Shown here in pieces: positions 48,610 through 55,647 of a DNA stretch of 64,000 nucleotides. Under the pieces are notes generated by a model that worked only from the letters and a program-made list of their open reading frames with translations, was not told the DNA's origin and made no database searches. Source of the DNA: Deltaproteobacteria bacterium (lineage in GTDB: Bacteria; Myxococcota_A; Polyangia; DRWM01; JAAZOP01); assembly GCA_016218765.1 (NCBI GenBank), contig JACRCZ010000149.1, positions 1 through 64,000 on the forward strand, in the 5' to 3' direction. Both the position numbers and the translations under genes were made by a program. Each line of letters starts with the position of its first letter. Position 1 is the first letter of the stretch.

Positions 48610-49262
48610 TGCCCCAGCATCGCCTGCACGTCCGCGGCGATGTCGTACTTGCGCTTCTCCAGACCCTCGCCCAGCTCCCAGCGCACGTAGCGGCGGACCG
48701 TCACGTTCTCCCCGATCTTCGCCACCAGCTCCGTCCGCACCTGTTCGACCGTCTTCTTGTCGTCCTTCACGAAGAGCTGGTCCAGGAGGCAGATCTCCTT
48801 CTTCCACTTCGCGACCTGCCCCTCGACGATCTTCTCCACGATCTCCGGCTTCTTCGCGGACTCGGCCTGCTGCGCCTGGAAGATCTCCCGCTGCCTCGTC
48901 ACCTCGCCCTCGGGAATCTCCTCCGCCGTCAGGTACGCCGGACTCATCGCCGCGACGTGCATGGCGATGTCGTCCACGAACGTCCGGAAATCCGCGCTCC
49001 GCGCCGCGAAGTCCGTCTCGCAGTTCACCTCCAGGAGGACGCCGAGCCGGCCGCCGCCGTGGATGTAGCTCTGCACCACCCCCTCCGCCGCGATTCGGCC
49101 CGATTTCTTCGCCGCCTTCGCCAATCCCCGCTTCTGCAGCAGCTCCACCGCCTTGTCCACGTCGCCGCCCGACTCCTCCAGCGCCTTCTTGCAGTCCATC
49201 ATGCCGACGCCGGTGCGCTCGCGCAGCTCCTTGGTCAGTTGAGGGGTCACCTTGATCGTCAT
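48606..49262 (-). CDS. tsf: Elongation factor Ts
   Basis: 218 residues. N-terminal UBA-like [23 protein letters not shown], then [33 protein letters not shown] and a C-terminal module. It is the guanine-nucleotide exchange factor for EF-Tu. This is the shorter type of EF-Ts seen outside the gammaproteobacteria. Between rpsB and pyrH as expected. Confidence 0.96.
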   Translation of the reverse strand: MTIKVTPQLTKELRERTGVGMMDCKKALEESGGDVDKAVELLQKRGLAKAAKKSGRIAAEGVVQSYIHGGGRLGVLLEVNCETDFAARSADFRTFVDDIAMHVAAMSPAYLTAEEIPEGEVTRQREIFQAQQAESAKKPEIVEKIVEGQVAKWKKEICLLDQLFVKDDKKTVEQVRTELVAKIGENVTVRRYVRWELGEGLEKRKYDIAADVQAMLGQ

Positions 49263-49318
49263 CGGATTTCGCCTCCGCGCCCCGGGAGCATCGCCCCGGA
49301 CCGATCGTGGAACAGCAT

Positions 49319-50266
49319 CTACCGGCCGCCGGCCTCGTCCCCGCCACGGCCGCGCCGCCCGCCCCGCGGCGGACCGCCGCGACCGCGCCGCGGCGCATAC
49401 TCGACCGGCGGTCCCGAACCCGTCGACGGAGCCGCGACGAAGTCCTCGGCCTTCTCGTGCTTCCCCGCCGCGTACTCCCGCCGCCGCGCCTGACCCTCGA
49501 TGCACGCGTCCGCCAGCTTCGCCGTCACCAGGCGGATCGAGCGCATCGCGTCGTCGTTGCCGGGAATCGGATAGTCCGCCAGGTCGGGATCGCAGTTGGT
49601 GTCCAGAAGCGCCACGACCGGAATGCCCAGCCGCCGCGCTTCCCGCACGCCGTTCTCCTCGTTCTCCGGATCGACCACGAACAGCGCCCCGGGCAGCGCG
49701 GTCATCTGCTTGATGCCCAGCAGGTTCTTCTCGATCCGCTCCCGCTCCTTCTCGATCTTGAGCTGCTCCTTCTTCTTCAGGTCGGAGTAGGAGCCGTCCG
49801 CCAGCCGCCGCTCCGTCTCCTTGAGCCGGTCGAGCGACTTCTTGATCGTGTCGTAGTTGGTCAAGGTCCCGCCCAGCCAGCGGGTGTTGACGTAGTGCAT
49901 CCCCGCCCGCCCCGCCTCCTCGGCCACGATCTCCTGCGCCTGTTTCTTCGTGCCGACGAACAACACGTGATGGCCGTGCCCGACCACCTCCGTGATGAAC
50001 CGGTAGGCCTTGCGGAACAACGGCAGCGTCTGCTGCAGGTCGATGATGTGGATGCCGCTGCGCGTCCCGTAGATGTACGGCCGCATCTTCGGGTTCCACC
50101 GCGTCGTCCGGTGGCCGAAGTGCATCCCGGCATCGATCAGATCCCGCATGCTGATCGGACCCACGGGGCCCTTCGCCTTCGGCGAAGCTTCGGCGGCCGC
50201 TTCCGCGACCGCCGCCGCCGGCGGCTGTTCCGCCGCTCCCGCGGCACCGTTGACGAGATCGGGCAT
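49319..50266 (-). CDS. rpsB: 30S ribosomal protein S2 with RGG-rich tail
   Basis: 315 residues; typical S2 is about 240-260. The core is clear: [60 protein letters not shown] and [19 protein letters not shown]. An Ala/Pro-rich N-terminal extension of about 35 residues is added, and the C-terminus ends in [17 protein letters not shown], an RGG-box-like tail. AAGGAGCG precedes the ATG at 50266. Confidence 0.95.
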   Translation of the reverse strand: MPDLVNGAAGAAEQPPAAAVAEAAAEASPKAKGPVGPISMRDLIDAGMHFGHRTTRWNPKMRPYIYGTRSGIHIIDLQQTLPLFRKAYRFITEVVGHGHHVLFVGTKKQAQEIVAEEAGRAGMHYVNTRWLGGTLTNYDTIKKSLDRLKETERRLADGSYSDLKKKEQLKIEKERERIEKNLLGIKQMTALPGALFVVDPENEENGVREARRLGIPVVALLDTNCDPDLADYPIPGNDDAMRSIRLVTAKLADACIEGQARRREYAAGKHEKAEDFVAAPSTGSGPPVEYAPRRGRGGPPRGGRRGRGGDEAGGR

Positions 50267-50339
50267 GAATCCGCTCCTTTCCCCGTGGCACACGCCACTG
50301 CACGTCGCCCACCCTTCTCCCGGGCAACGGCGAGGCGCC

Positions 50340-50368
50340 CGTATACCATACGCAGGATCCGCGCGCAA
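50340..50368 (-). promoter_or_regulatory. Putative rpsB operon promoter
   Basis: On the minus strand TTGCGC (50368-50363), 17 bp, TATACG (50345-50340). The predicted leader is about 67 nt. Confidence 0.48.
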
Positions 50369-50392
50369 TCACCGAGTGCACCCGCAACGGCC

Positions 50393-50421
50393 TTGATTTC
50401 ACCACCGCGATCCCGTACCGT
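50393..50421 (+). promoter_or_regulatory. Putative panD promoter with 5' hairpin
   Basis: TTGATT, 17 bp, TACCGT. A perfect hairpin GCTTCGC-GGGG-GCGAAGC (50428-50445) starts at the predicted +1 and could protect the 5' end. Confidence 0.45.
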
Positions 50422-50494
50422 CCTACTGCTTCGCGGGGGCGAAGCTACGCGGGTGTACCCGGCCGGACCGGGACGCCACGAGGAGGTCGAACCC

Positions 50495-50932
50495 ATGGTC
50501 CGCACCATCTTCAAATCCAAGATCCACAGGGCCACCGTCACCCACGCCGACGTCGACTACGAAGGCTCCGTCTCCATCGACCGCACCCTGCTCGAAGCCG
50601 CCGACATCCTCCCCTTCGAGATGGTCCACGTCTGGAACGTCACCCGCGGCACCCGCGTCGGCACCTACGCCATCGAAGGCCCGAGAGACTCCGGCGTCAT
50701 CTGCATCAACGGCGCCGCCGCCCACGGCAACTCCCCGGGCGACCTCGTCATCATCGCCACCTTCGCCCAGCTCACCCCGGCCGAGCTGCGACGCCACGTC
50801 CCGCGCGTCGTCCGCGTCGACCGCAAGAACCGCATCGTCGGTACCAGCCCGGAGCTTCCGGGCCCGAATCGCCCCCGCGGCGACGGCCCCCGCCGGCGCC
50901 GCCGCGCCCCCAGCGTCCTGCCGCAGGCGTAG
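50495..50932 (+). CDS. panD: Aspartate 1-decarboxylase
   Basis: 145 residues. It makes beta-alanine for pantothenate and CoA. The self-processing site is Gly24-Ser25 in DYEGSVSID, and [12 protein letters not shown] follows. A tail of about 25 basic residues ([15 protein letters not shown]) is added to the usual protein. GAGGAGGTCGA precedes the ATG. Followed after 30 nt by a thiolase gene, a CoA-using enzyme. Confidence 0.95.
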   Translation: MVRTIFKSKIHRATVTHADVDYEGSVSIDRTLLEAADILPFEMVHVWNVTRGTRVGTYAIEGPRDSGVICINGAAAHGNSPGDLVIIATFAQLTPAELRRHVPRVVRVDRKNRIVGTSPELPGPNRPRGDGPRRRRRAPSVLPQA

Positions 50933-50962
50933 AACGCCCGCGCCCGTCACGAGGAGAAGAAC

Positions 50963-52138
50963 ATGGAAGAAGTCGTCGTCGTCGCCGGCGCCCGCACCGC
51001 CATCGGTGTCTTCGGCGGAGGTCTCCGCGACGTCCCCTCCGTCACCCTCGGCGTCACCGCCGCCAAGGAGGCCATCCGCCGCGCCGGCATCGATCCCGCC
51101 GAGCTCGACGACGTCCTCTTCGGCTGCTGCATGATGCGCTCCGACGAAATCAACCCCGCCCGCTGCATCTCCCTCTCCACCGGCATCCCCCACCACGTCC
51201 CCGCCGCCACCGTCCAGCGCCAGTGCGCCTCCGGCATCCAGTCGATCGTCCTGGGCGCCATGGAAATCCAGACCGGCGCCGCGCAAGTCGTCCTCGCCGG
51301 CGGCGTCGAGTCGATGAGTCGCGTGCCGTACGCCCTCAAGGACTATCGCTGGGGCGGCCGCATGTGGGACGGCAAGGTCACCGACCAGCTCACCGAAGGC
51401 CTCACCGACCCGCTGCTCGGCATCCACATGGGCATCACCGCCGAGAACATCGCCAAGAAGCTCGGCATCACCCGCGAGGCGCAGGACGAGCTGTCGTACA
51501 CCAGCCACCGCCGGGCCATCGCGGCCATCGATTCCGGCCGCTTCAAGGAGGAAATCGTCCCGGTCGAAATCCCGAAGAAGAAGGGCCCGCCCGCGCGCTT
51601 CGAGGTCGACGAGAACCCGCGCCGCGACACCACCCTGGAAAGCCTCGCCGCCCTCCGGCCCGCCTTCGACAAGAACGGCACCGTCACCGCCGGCAGCTCC
51701 TCCTCCATCAACGACGGAGCCGCCGCCGTCGTCCTCATGGCCCGCTCCCTCGCCGACCGCCGCGGCATCCCCTACCTCGGCCGCATCGTCGATCATCAGG
51801 TCGCCGGCGTCGATCCCGCCTTCATGGGCCTGGGCCCCGTCCCCGCCGTGCGCAAACTCCTCGAACGCCGCAAGCTGACCCTCTCCGACATCGACCTCGT
51901 CGAGTGCAACGAGGCCTTCGCCGCACAGTACCTCGGCTGCGAAAAAGAGCTGGGCCTCGATCGCTCGCGCACCAACGTCAACGGCTCCGGCATCGCCCTC
52001 GGCCACCCCGTCGGCGCCACCGGCACCCGCCTCGTCCTCACCCTCCTCCACGAGCTGAAGCTCCGCAACCTCCACCGCGGCCTCGCCACCCTCTGCGTCG
52101 GCGGCGGCATGGGCAAAGCCATCCTCCTCGAGCGGTAG
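50963..52138 (+). CDS. Acetyl-CoA C-acyltransferase (thiolase)
   Basis: 391 residues. Nucleophile Cys88 in QRQCASGIQS, then NEAFAAQYL, GHPVGATG (His348) and the second Cys in CVGGGMG (Cys378). It either joins two acetyl-CoA or cleaves 3-ketoacyl-CoA; the sequence does not decide between the two. Probably cotranscribed with panD. Confidence 0.95.
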   Translation: MEEVVVVAGARTAIGVFGGGLRDVPSVTLGVTAAKEAIRRAGIDPAELDDVLFGCCMMRSDEINPARCISLSTGIPHHVPAATVQRQCASGIQSIVLGAMEIQTGAAQVVLAGGVESMSRVPYALKDYRWGGRMWDGKVTDQLTEGLTDPLLGIHMGITAENIAKKLGITREAQDELSYTSHRRAIAAIDSGRFKEEIVPVEIPKKKGPPARFEVDENPRRDTTLESLAALRPAFDKNGTVTAGSSSSINDGAAAVVLMARSLADRRGIPYLGRIVDHQVAGVDPAFMGLGPVPAVRKLLERRKLTLSDIDLVECNEAFAAQYLGCEKELGLDRSRTNVNGSGIALGHPVGATGTRLVLTLLHELKLRNLHRGLATLCVGGGMGKAILLER

Positions 52139-52155
52139 AGCCGTAGCCCCTTCCC

Positions 52156-52187
52156 CATCTGTGTTCATCTGTGTCCATCTGTGGTTT
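52156..52187 (+). repeat. 10-bp iteron element, copy F (AT form)
   Basis: CATCTGTGTT, CATCTGTGTC and closing CATCTGTGGTTT, about 80 nt before the lipoprotein start at 52267. Confidence 0.85.
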
Positions 52188-52266
52188 CCCCCCTTCCCCC
52201 CCGCCTTCCCCCCCGCCTTGCTCCCCCGACATCCGCGGCGTAAGCTCCGCCCAGGAGGAACGGACC

Positions 52267-53739
52267 ATGCCGCGAACCGCGCTCTGGATCGTCGCCACCA
52301 TGCTCTCCGGGGGCCTCGCCGCGTGCACCAACCCGGAGGGCGACGACACCATGAGCTGCACCGACCTGCACTGCGCCATCGGCATCTGCGCCTCGCAGGG
52401 CGTCCCCGGCGGCCGCTGCGTCGGCAACTCCTGCTCCTGCGACGGCGAACGGACCGGCACCTGCGACGTCACGCAGTGCGGCATAGCCTGCCGCAACTAC
52501 GCCGGCGCCACCGGCGGGACCTGCACCTCGCGCACCAGCTGCGAGTGCTCCGGCGGGACCGACGGCGGAACCGACTCCGGCTACGACGTGCCCCCCGGCG
52601 CCCACGCCTCGATCCACGGCCAGGTGCTCGGCCCCGGCGGCCTCTTCCCGGTCGCCGGCGCGATCGTCTACGTGCAGCGCACCAGCACCGCCGTCGCCGC
52701 CCTGCCCGAAGGCAACTACTGCCAGCGCTGCCTCGACGTCACCGCCCTCCCGCACACGGAATCCGCCGCCGACGGCACCTTCCGCATCGATGGCATCGGC
52801 CTCGGCGACTACTGGCTCGTCGTCCACAAGGGCCAGTTCCGCCGCGTGCGCCAGATCGCGCTCCGCACCGACGGCGAAGACCTCGCCCTGCCCCTCGATA
52901 CCACCACGCTCCCCAACGAGCACGCCCCGGCCGCGGGCGACGCCGTCCCACACATCGCCGTCGCACTCGGCGTCTACGACCATCCCGAGGACCTGCTCGC
53001 GAAGATCTCCATGGCCGAGCTCATGCCCGACTTCCGCGCCTCGCTCGCCACCGCCGACTTCGACCTCTACGACAACGGCTACGGCGGCGGCTACCCCCCC
53101 ATGGCCGACCTCGTCCGCGATCGCTTCCAGATGGACCAGTACCAGCTCATCTTCGTCCCCTGCACCGACGAAACCAACGACGCCCTCCTCGGCGACACCA
53201 CCGTCCGCGACAACATCCGCGGCTGGGTCCAGGCCGGCGGCAAGTGGTTCGTCACCGACCGCTCCTACGAGTGGATCGAATGGATGTTCCCCGCCGCCCT
53301 CGACATGCAAGGCGACGACTCCGTCATCGGCGCCGCGGACCAGTGCTGCTCCTACGACGCCGTCGGCCGCGTCCTGGACGACGACATGGGCGCCTGGCTC
53401 GGCGGCCTCGGCACCGACCCGGCCGCCGTCGAGTTCCGCGAGCTGTGGGACAACGCCTGCGGCGTCGGCACCATCATGGGACTCGACGAGGACGGCCACG
53501 AAGTGCCGGTCCCCGTGACCGTCTTCGCCGAAGGCCCCCAGGCCGACCACCCCTGCTCGGGCGGCAACCTCCCCTACACCGCAAGCTTCCTCTTCGGTTG
53601 CGGCCGCATCCTCTACTCGACCTACCACACGGTCGGCGAGATGGAAGGCCCCCACCCCAGCCTCTACCCCCAGGAATTGATGCTGCTCTACCTCGCCATG
53701 GAAATCGGCGTCTGCACCGACGACGTCATCATCTGGTGA
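52267..53739 (+). CDS. Lipoprotein with carboxypeptidase-regulatory-like and GATase/ThuA-like domains
   Basis: 490 residues. Lipobox LAAC (about residue 19), then Cys-rich modules (DLHCAIGICASQG, GTCTSRTSCEC), a linker, and a domain starting SIHGQVLGPGGLFPVAGAIVYV, like carboxypeptidase regulatory domains. From about residue 240 an alpha/beta domain follows (YQLIFVPCTDETND, VRDNIRGWVQAGGKWFVTDRSYEW, GRILYSTYH), like ThuA or GATase-fold domains without a readable active site. GGAGGAACGG precedes the ATG. Iteron copy F is upstream. Confidence 0.78.
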   Translation: MPRTALWIVATMLSGGLAACTNPEGDDTMSCTDLHCAIGICASQGVPGGRCVGNSCSCDGERTGTCDVTQCGIACRNYAGATGGTCTSRTSCECSGGTDGGTDSGYDVPPGAHASIHGQVLGPGGLFPVAGAIVYVQRTSTAVAALPEGNYCQRCLDVTALPHTESAADGTFRIDGIGLGDYWLVVHKGQFRRVRQIALRTDGEDLALPLDTTTLPNEHAPAAGDAVPHIAVALGVYDHPEDLLAKISMAELMPDFRASLATADFDLYDNGYGGGYPPMADLVRDRFQMDQYQLIFVPCTDETNDALLGDTTVRDNIRGWVQAGGKWFVTDRSYEWIEWMFPAALDMQGDDSVIGAADQCCSYDAVGRVLDDDMGAWLGGLGTDPAAVEFRELWDNACGVGTIMGLDEDGHEVPVPVTVFAEGPQADHPCSGGNLPYTASFLFGCGRILYSTYHTVGEMEGPHPSLYPQELMLLYLAMEIGVCTDDVIIW

Positions 53740-53744
53740 CGGAC

Positions 53745-53773
53745 TCGACATCGCCGCCCGCCTCGACTATGTA
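53745..53773 (+). promoter_or_regulatory. Putative promoter of the HD-holB-ricT-metG-tatD row
   Basis: TCGACA, 17 bp, TATGTA. The leader of about 42 nt ends with GGGGAGAA before the ATG at 53822. Confidence 0.45.
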
Positions 53774-53821
53774 TGCCGCGGCGCGGCGTGCGATGGTCGC
53801 CCGCCGCGCGGGGAGAACGGG

Positions 53822-54370
53822 ATGCTGGGCCGCGACGAGGCGCTCGAGCTGGTCCGCGGGCGGATCGCGAATCCGAACCTGGTCAAGCACATGCTCGCCA
53901 CCGAAGCCGTGATGGACGCCCTCGCCCTCCGACTGGGCGAGGATCGCGAGCTGTGGAGCCGCACAGGCCTGCTGCACGACCTCGACCTCGATGTCACCGA
54001 GGGCGACATGGCCCGCCACGGCCGCGTGGCCTACGAAGCCCTCGCCGCCGTCGACGTGCCCGAGGACCTGCGGCGCGCCGTCCTGGCCCACGTCGGCCAT
54101 GTGCCCGCCCAGAACCGACTGGAACACGCCGTCGTCGCCGCCGATCCCGTCACCGGATTGATCACCGCCGCCGCGCTGGTCGCCCCGTCCAAGAAACTCG
54201 CGGACGTCCGGGTCGAAAGCCTGCGCAAGCGGATGAAGGAGAAGAGGTTTGCCGCGAACGTGAATCGCGAGCAGATCGCCCGTTGCTCCGAGCTCGGCCT
54301 TGCGCTCGACGAGTTCCTGGCCCTGTCGCTCGCGGCGATGCAGCACATCGCCCCCGAGCTCGGCCTCTGA
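53822..54370 (+). CDS. HD-domain phosphohydrolase
   Basis: 182 residues. HD metal ligands: His23 (VKHMLATEAV), His52-Asp53 (GLLHDLDLD) and a later His (LAHVGHVP). The family cleaves phosphate esters or nucleotides; the substrate is not readable. It is the first gene before holB, ricT and metG, and the row has few gaps. Confidence 0.85.
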   Translation: MLGRDEALELVRGRIANPNLVKHMLATEAVMDALALRLGEDRELWSRTGLLHDLDLDVTEGDMARHGRVAYEALAAVDVPEDLRRAVLAHVGHVPAQNRLEHAVVAADPVTGLITAAALVAPSKKLADVRVESLRKRMKEKRFAANVNREQIARCSELGLALDEFLALSLAAMQHIAPELGL

Positions 54371-54408
54371 CGTCCGCTCGCGACGACGTTCCGACCCGCC
54401 CCAGCCCC

Positions 54409-55647
54409 ATGGCGCGCCCACGTACCGGTTCCGCCGGCGGACGAAGCGGCCGGCCCCCAGCCGAGCGGCCCGCCGCCGACGCCCCCGGCCCGCAGCCGAC
54501 GCGCCGACCCGCCGCCGCCCGCAGCCGGCGCATGCCCTCGTCGCCGCCCCCGGCCGCCACGACCGGCCCGCGCTGGCTCCGCTTCTCCGAAATCGCCGGG
54601 CAACGCGAGGCGATCTGGCGCGTCCAGGCCGCCGCGGCCGCGGGCCGACTCCATCACGCCCTCCTCCTCGACGGCCCGGCAGGCTGCGGCAAGACCTCCC
54701 TCGCCGTCGCACTCGCCGCCGCCCTCTCCTGCCGCTCCAGACCCGCCCCGACCGCCCCGGCCCCCCTCGACGCCGTCCTGCAGGCGCCCGAACCCCTGAG
54801 CTGGCCCCTCGACGCCTGCGGCTCCTGCCCAAGCTGCCGGAAGATGCCCGACCACCCGGATCTGCTGCGGCTGTCCGTCGAGGAAGGCAAGACCCGCATC
54901 GCCATCGAACAGGTGCGCGACGTCGCCGCCGAAATGGCCTACCCGCCCCATGAAAGCCCGTGCCGCACCGTCATCGTGCGCCAGGCGGATCGACTGTCGC
55001 CCGAGGCCGCGAACGCCCTCTTGAAAACCCTCGAGGAGCCGACCCGCGGCAACCTAGTCGTACTCACCACCTCGCGCCCGGCTTTCCTCCTGCCCACCAT
55101 CCGCTCGCGCTGCGTGCGCGTGCCCCTGCGACCCCTGCCCCCGGGCACGCTGCGGCGCCTCCTGGCCCGCACGTTCCCCGACGCCTCCGACGCGTCGCTC
55201 GACCTCGCCGCGGGCCTCTCCGCCGGCGGCATGTCCCGGGCCAAGGAGATCCTGGCAGGCGACCCGGGCGCGGCCATGACCGCCATGGGCGACTTCGGTC
55301 GCGCCGTGGATACCGGCGACCTCGCAGGCCTCCTGGCCGCCGTCGAGGCCCTCGGCCCCGATCGCGATCGCGCCGCCGCCGACCTCGATCTGCTGCTCGT
55401 CCTCCTGCGCGACCGGCTCGCCTCCGCCGCGGGCCAATCAACCCTCCTCGGCACGACCGCATCGTCCGCCGTCGCCGCGTTCGCGCGGCATCCGCCCGAA
55501 GCCGTGGCCGTGGAAGGTGGGCTCGTCTCGGAAGCTCGCCGCAACCTGGAGGCCAACGCCAACCCGCAGCTCACGCTCGAATGGCTCGCGACGGCCTGCG
55601 CTCGCGCCGTCGCCAGGGCCCGGAGAGGATCTTCCCCGGATGGATGA
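54409..55647 (+). CDS. holB: DNA polymerase III subunit delta'
   Basis: 412 residues from the ATG at 54409; a start at 54532 gives 371. The first about 60 residues are Arg/Pro/Ala-rich and uncertain. The core is a clamp-loader ATPase domain: LLLDGPAGCGKTSLA (Walker A), a zinc cluster CGSCPSCRK, AIEQVRDVAAEMAYPP, TVIVRQADRLSPEAANALLKTLEEP (Walker B/sensor 1) and TIRSRC. The delta' subunit loads the beta clamp. It overlaps the ricT-like gene by 8 nt. Confidence 0.9.
   Translation: MARPRTGSAGGRSGRPPAERPAADAPGPQPTRRPAAARSRRMPSSPPPAATTGPRWLRFSEIAGQREAIWRVQAAAAAGRLHHALLLDGPAGCGKTSLAVALAAALSCRSRPAPTAPAPLDAVLQAPEPLSWPLDACGSCPSCRKMPDHPDLLRLSVEEGKTRIAIEQVRDVAAEMAYPPHESPCRTVIVRQADRLSPEAANALLKTLEEPTRGNLVVLTTSRPAFLLPTIRSRCVRVPLRPLPPGTLRRLLARTFPDASDASLDLAAGLSAGGMSRAKEILAGDPGAAMTAMGDFGRAVDTGDLAGLLAAVEALGPDRDRAAADLDLLLVLLRDRLASAAGQSTLLGTTASSAVAAFARHPPEAVAVEGGLVSEARRNLEANANPQLTLEWLATACARAVARARRGSSPDG

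Noticed and set aside
47797-49398. One 533-residue frame over pyrH and tsf
   Set aside because: Only its C-terminal 270 residues are pyrH, which has its own GTG start overlapping the tsf stop.
50267-50339. Ribosomal-protein leader riboregulator before rpsB
   Set aside because: The leader has no structure I can match to the known rpsB leader motif; it would need covariance analysis.
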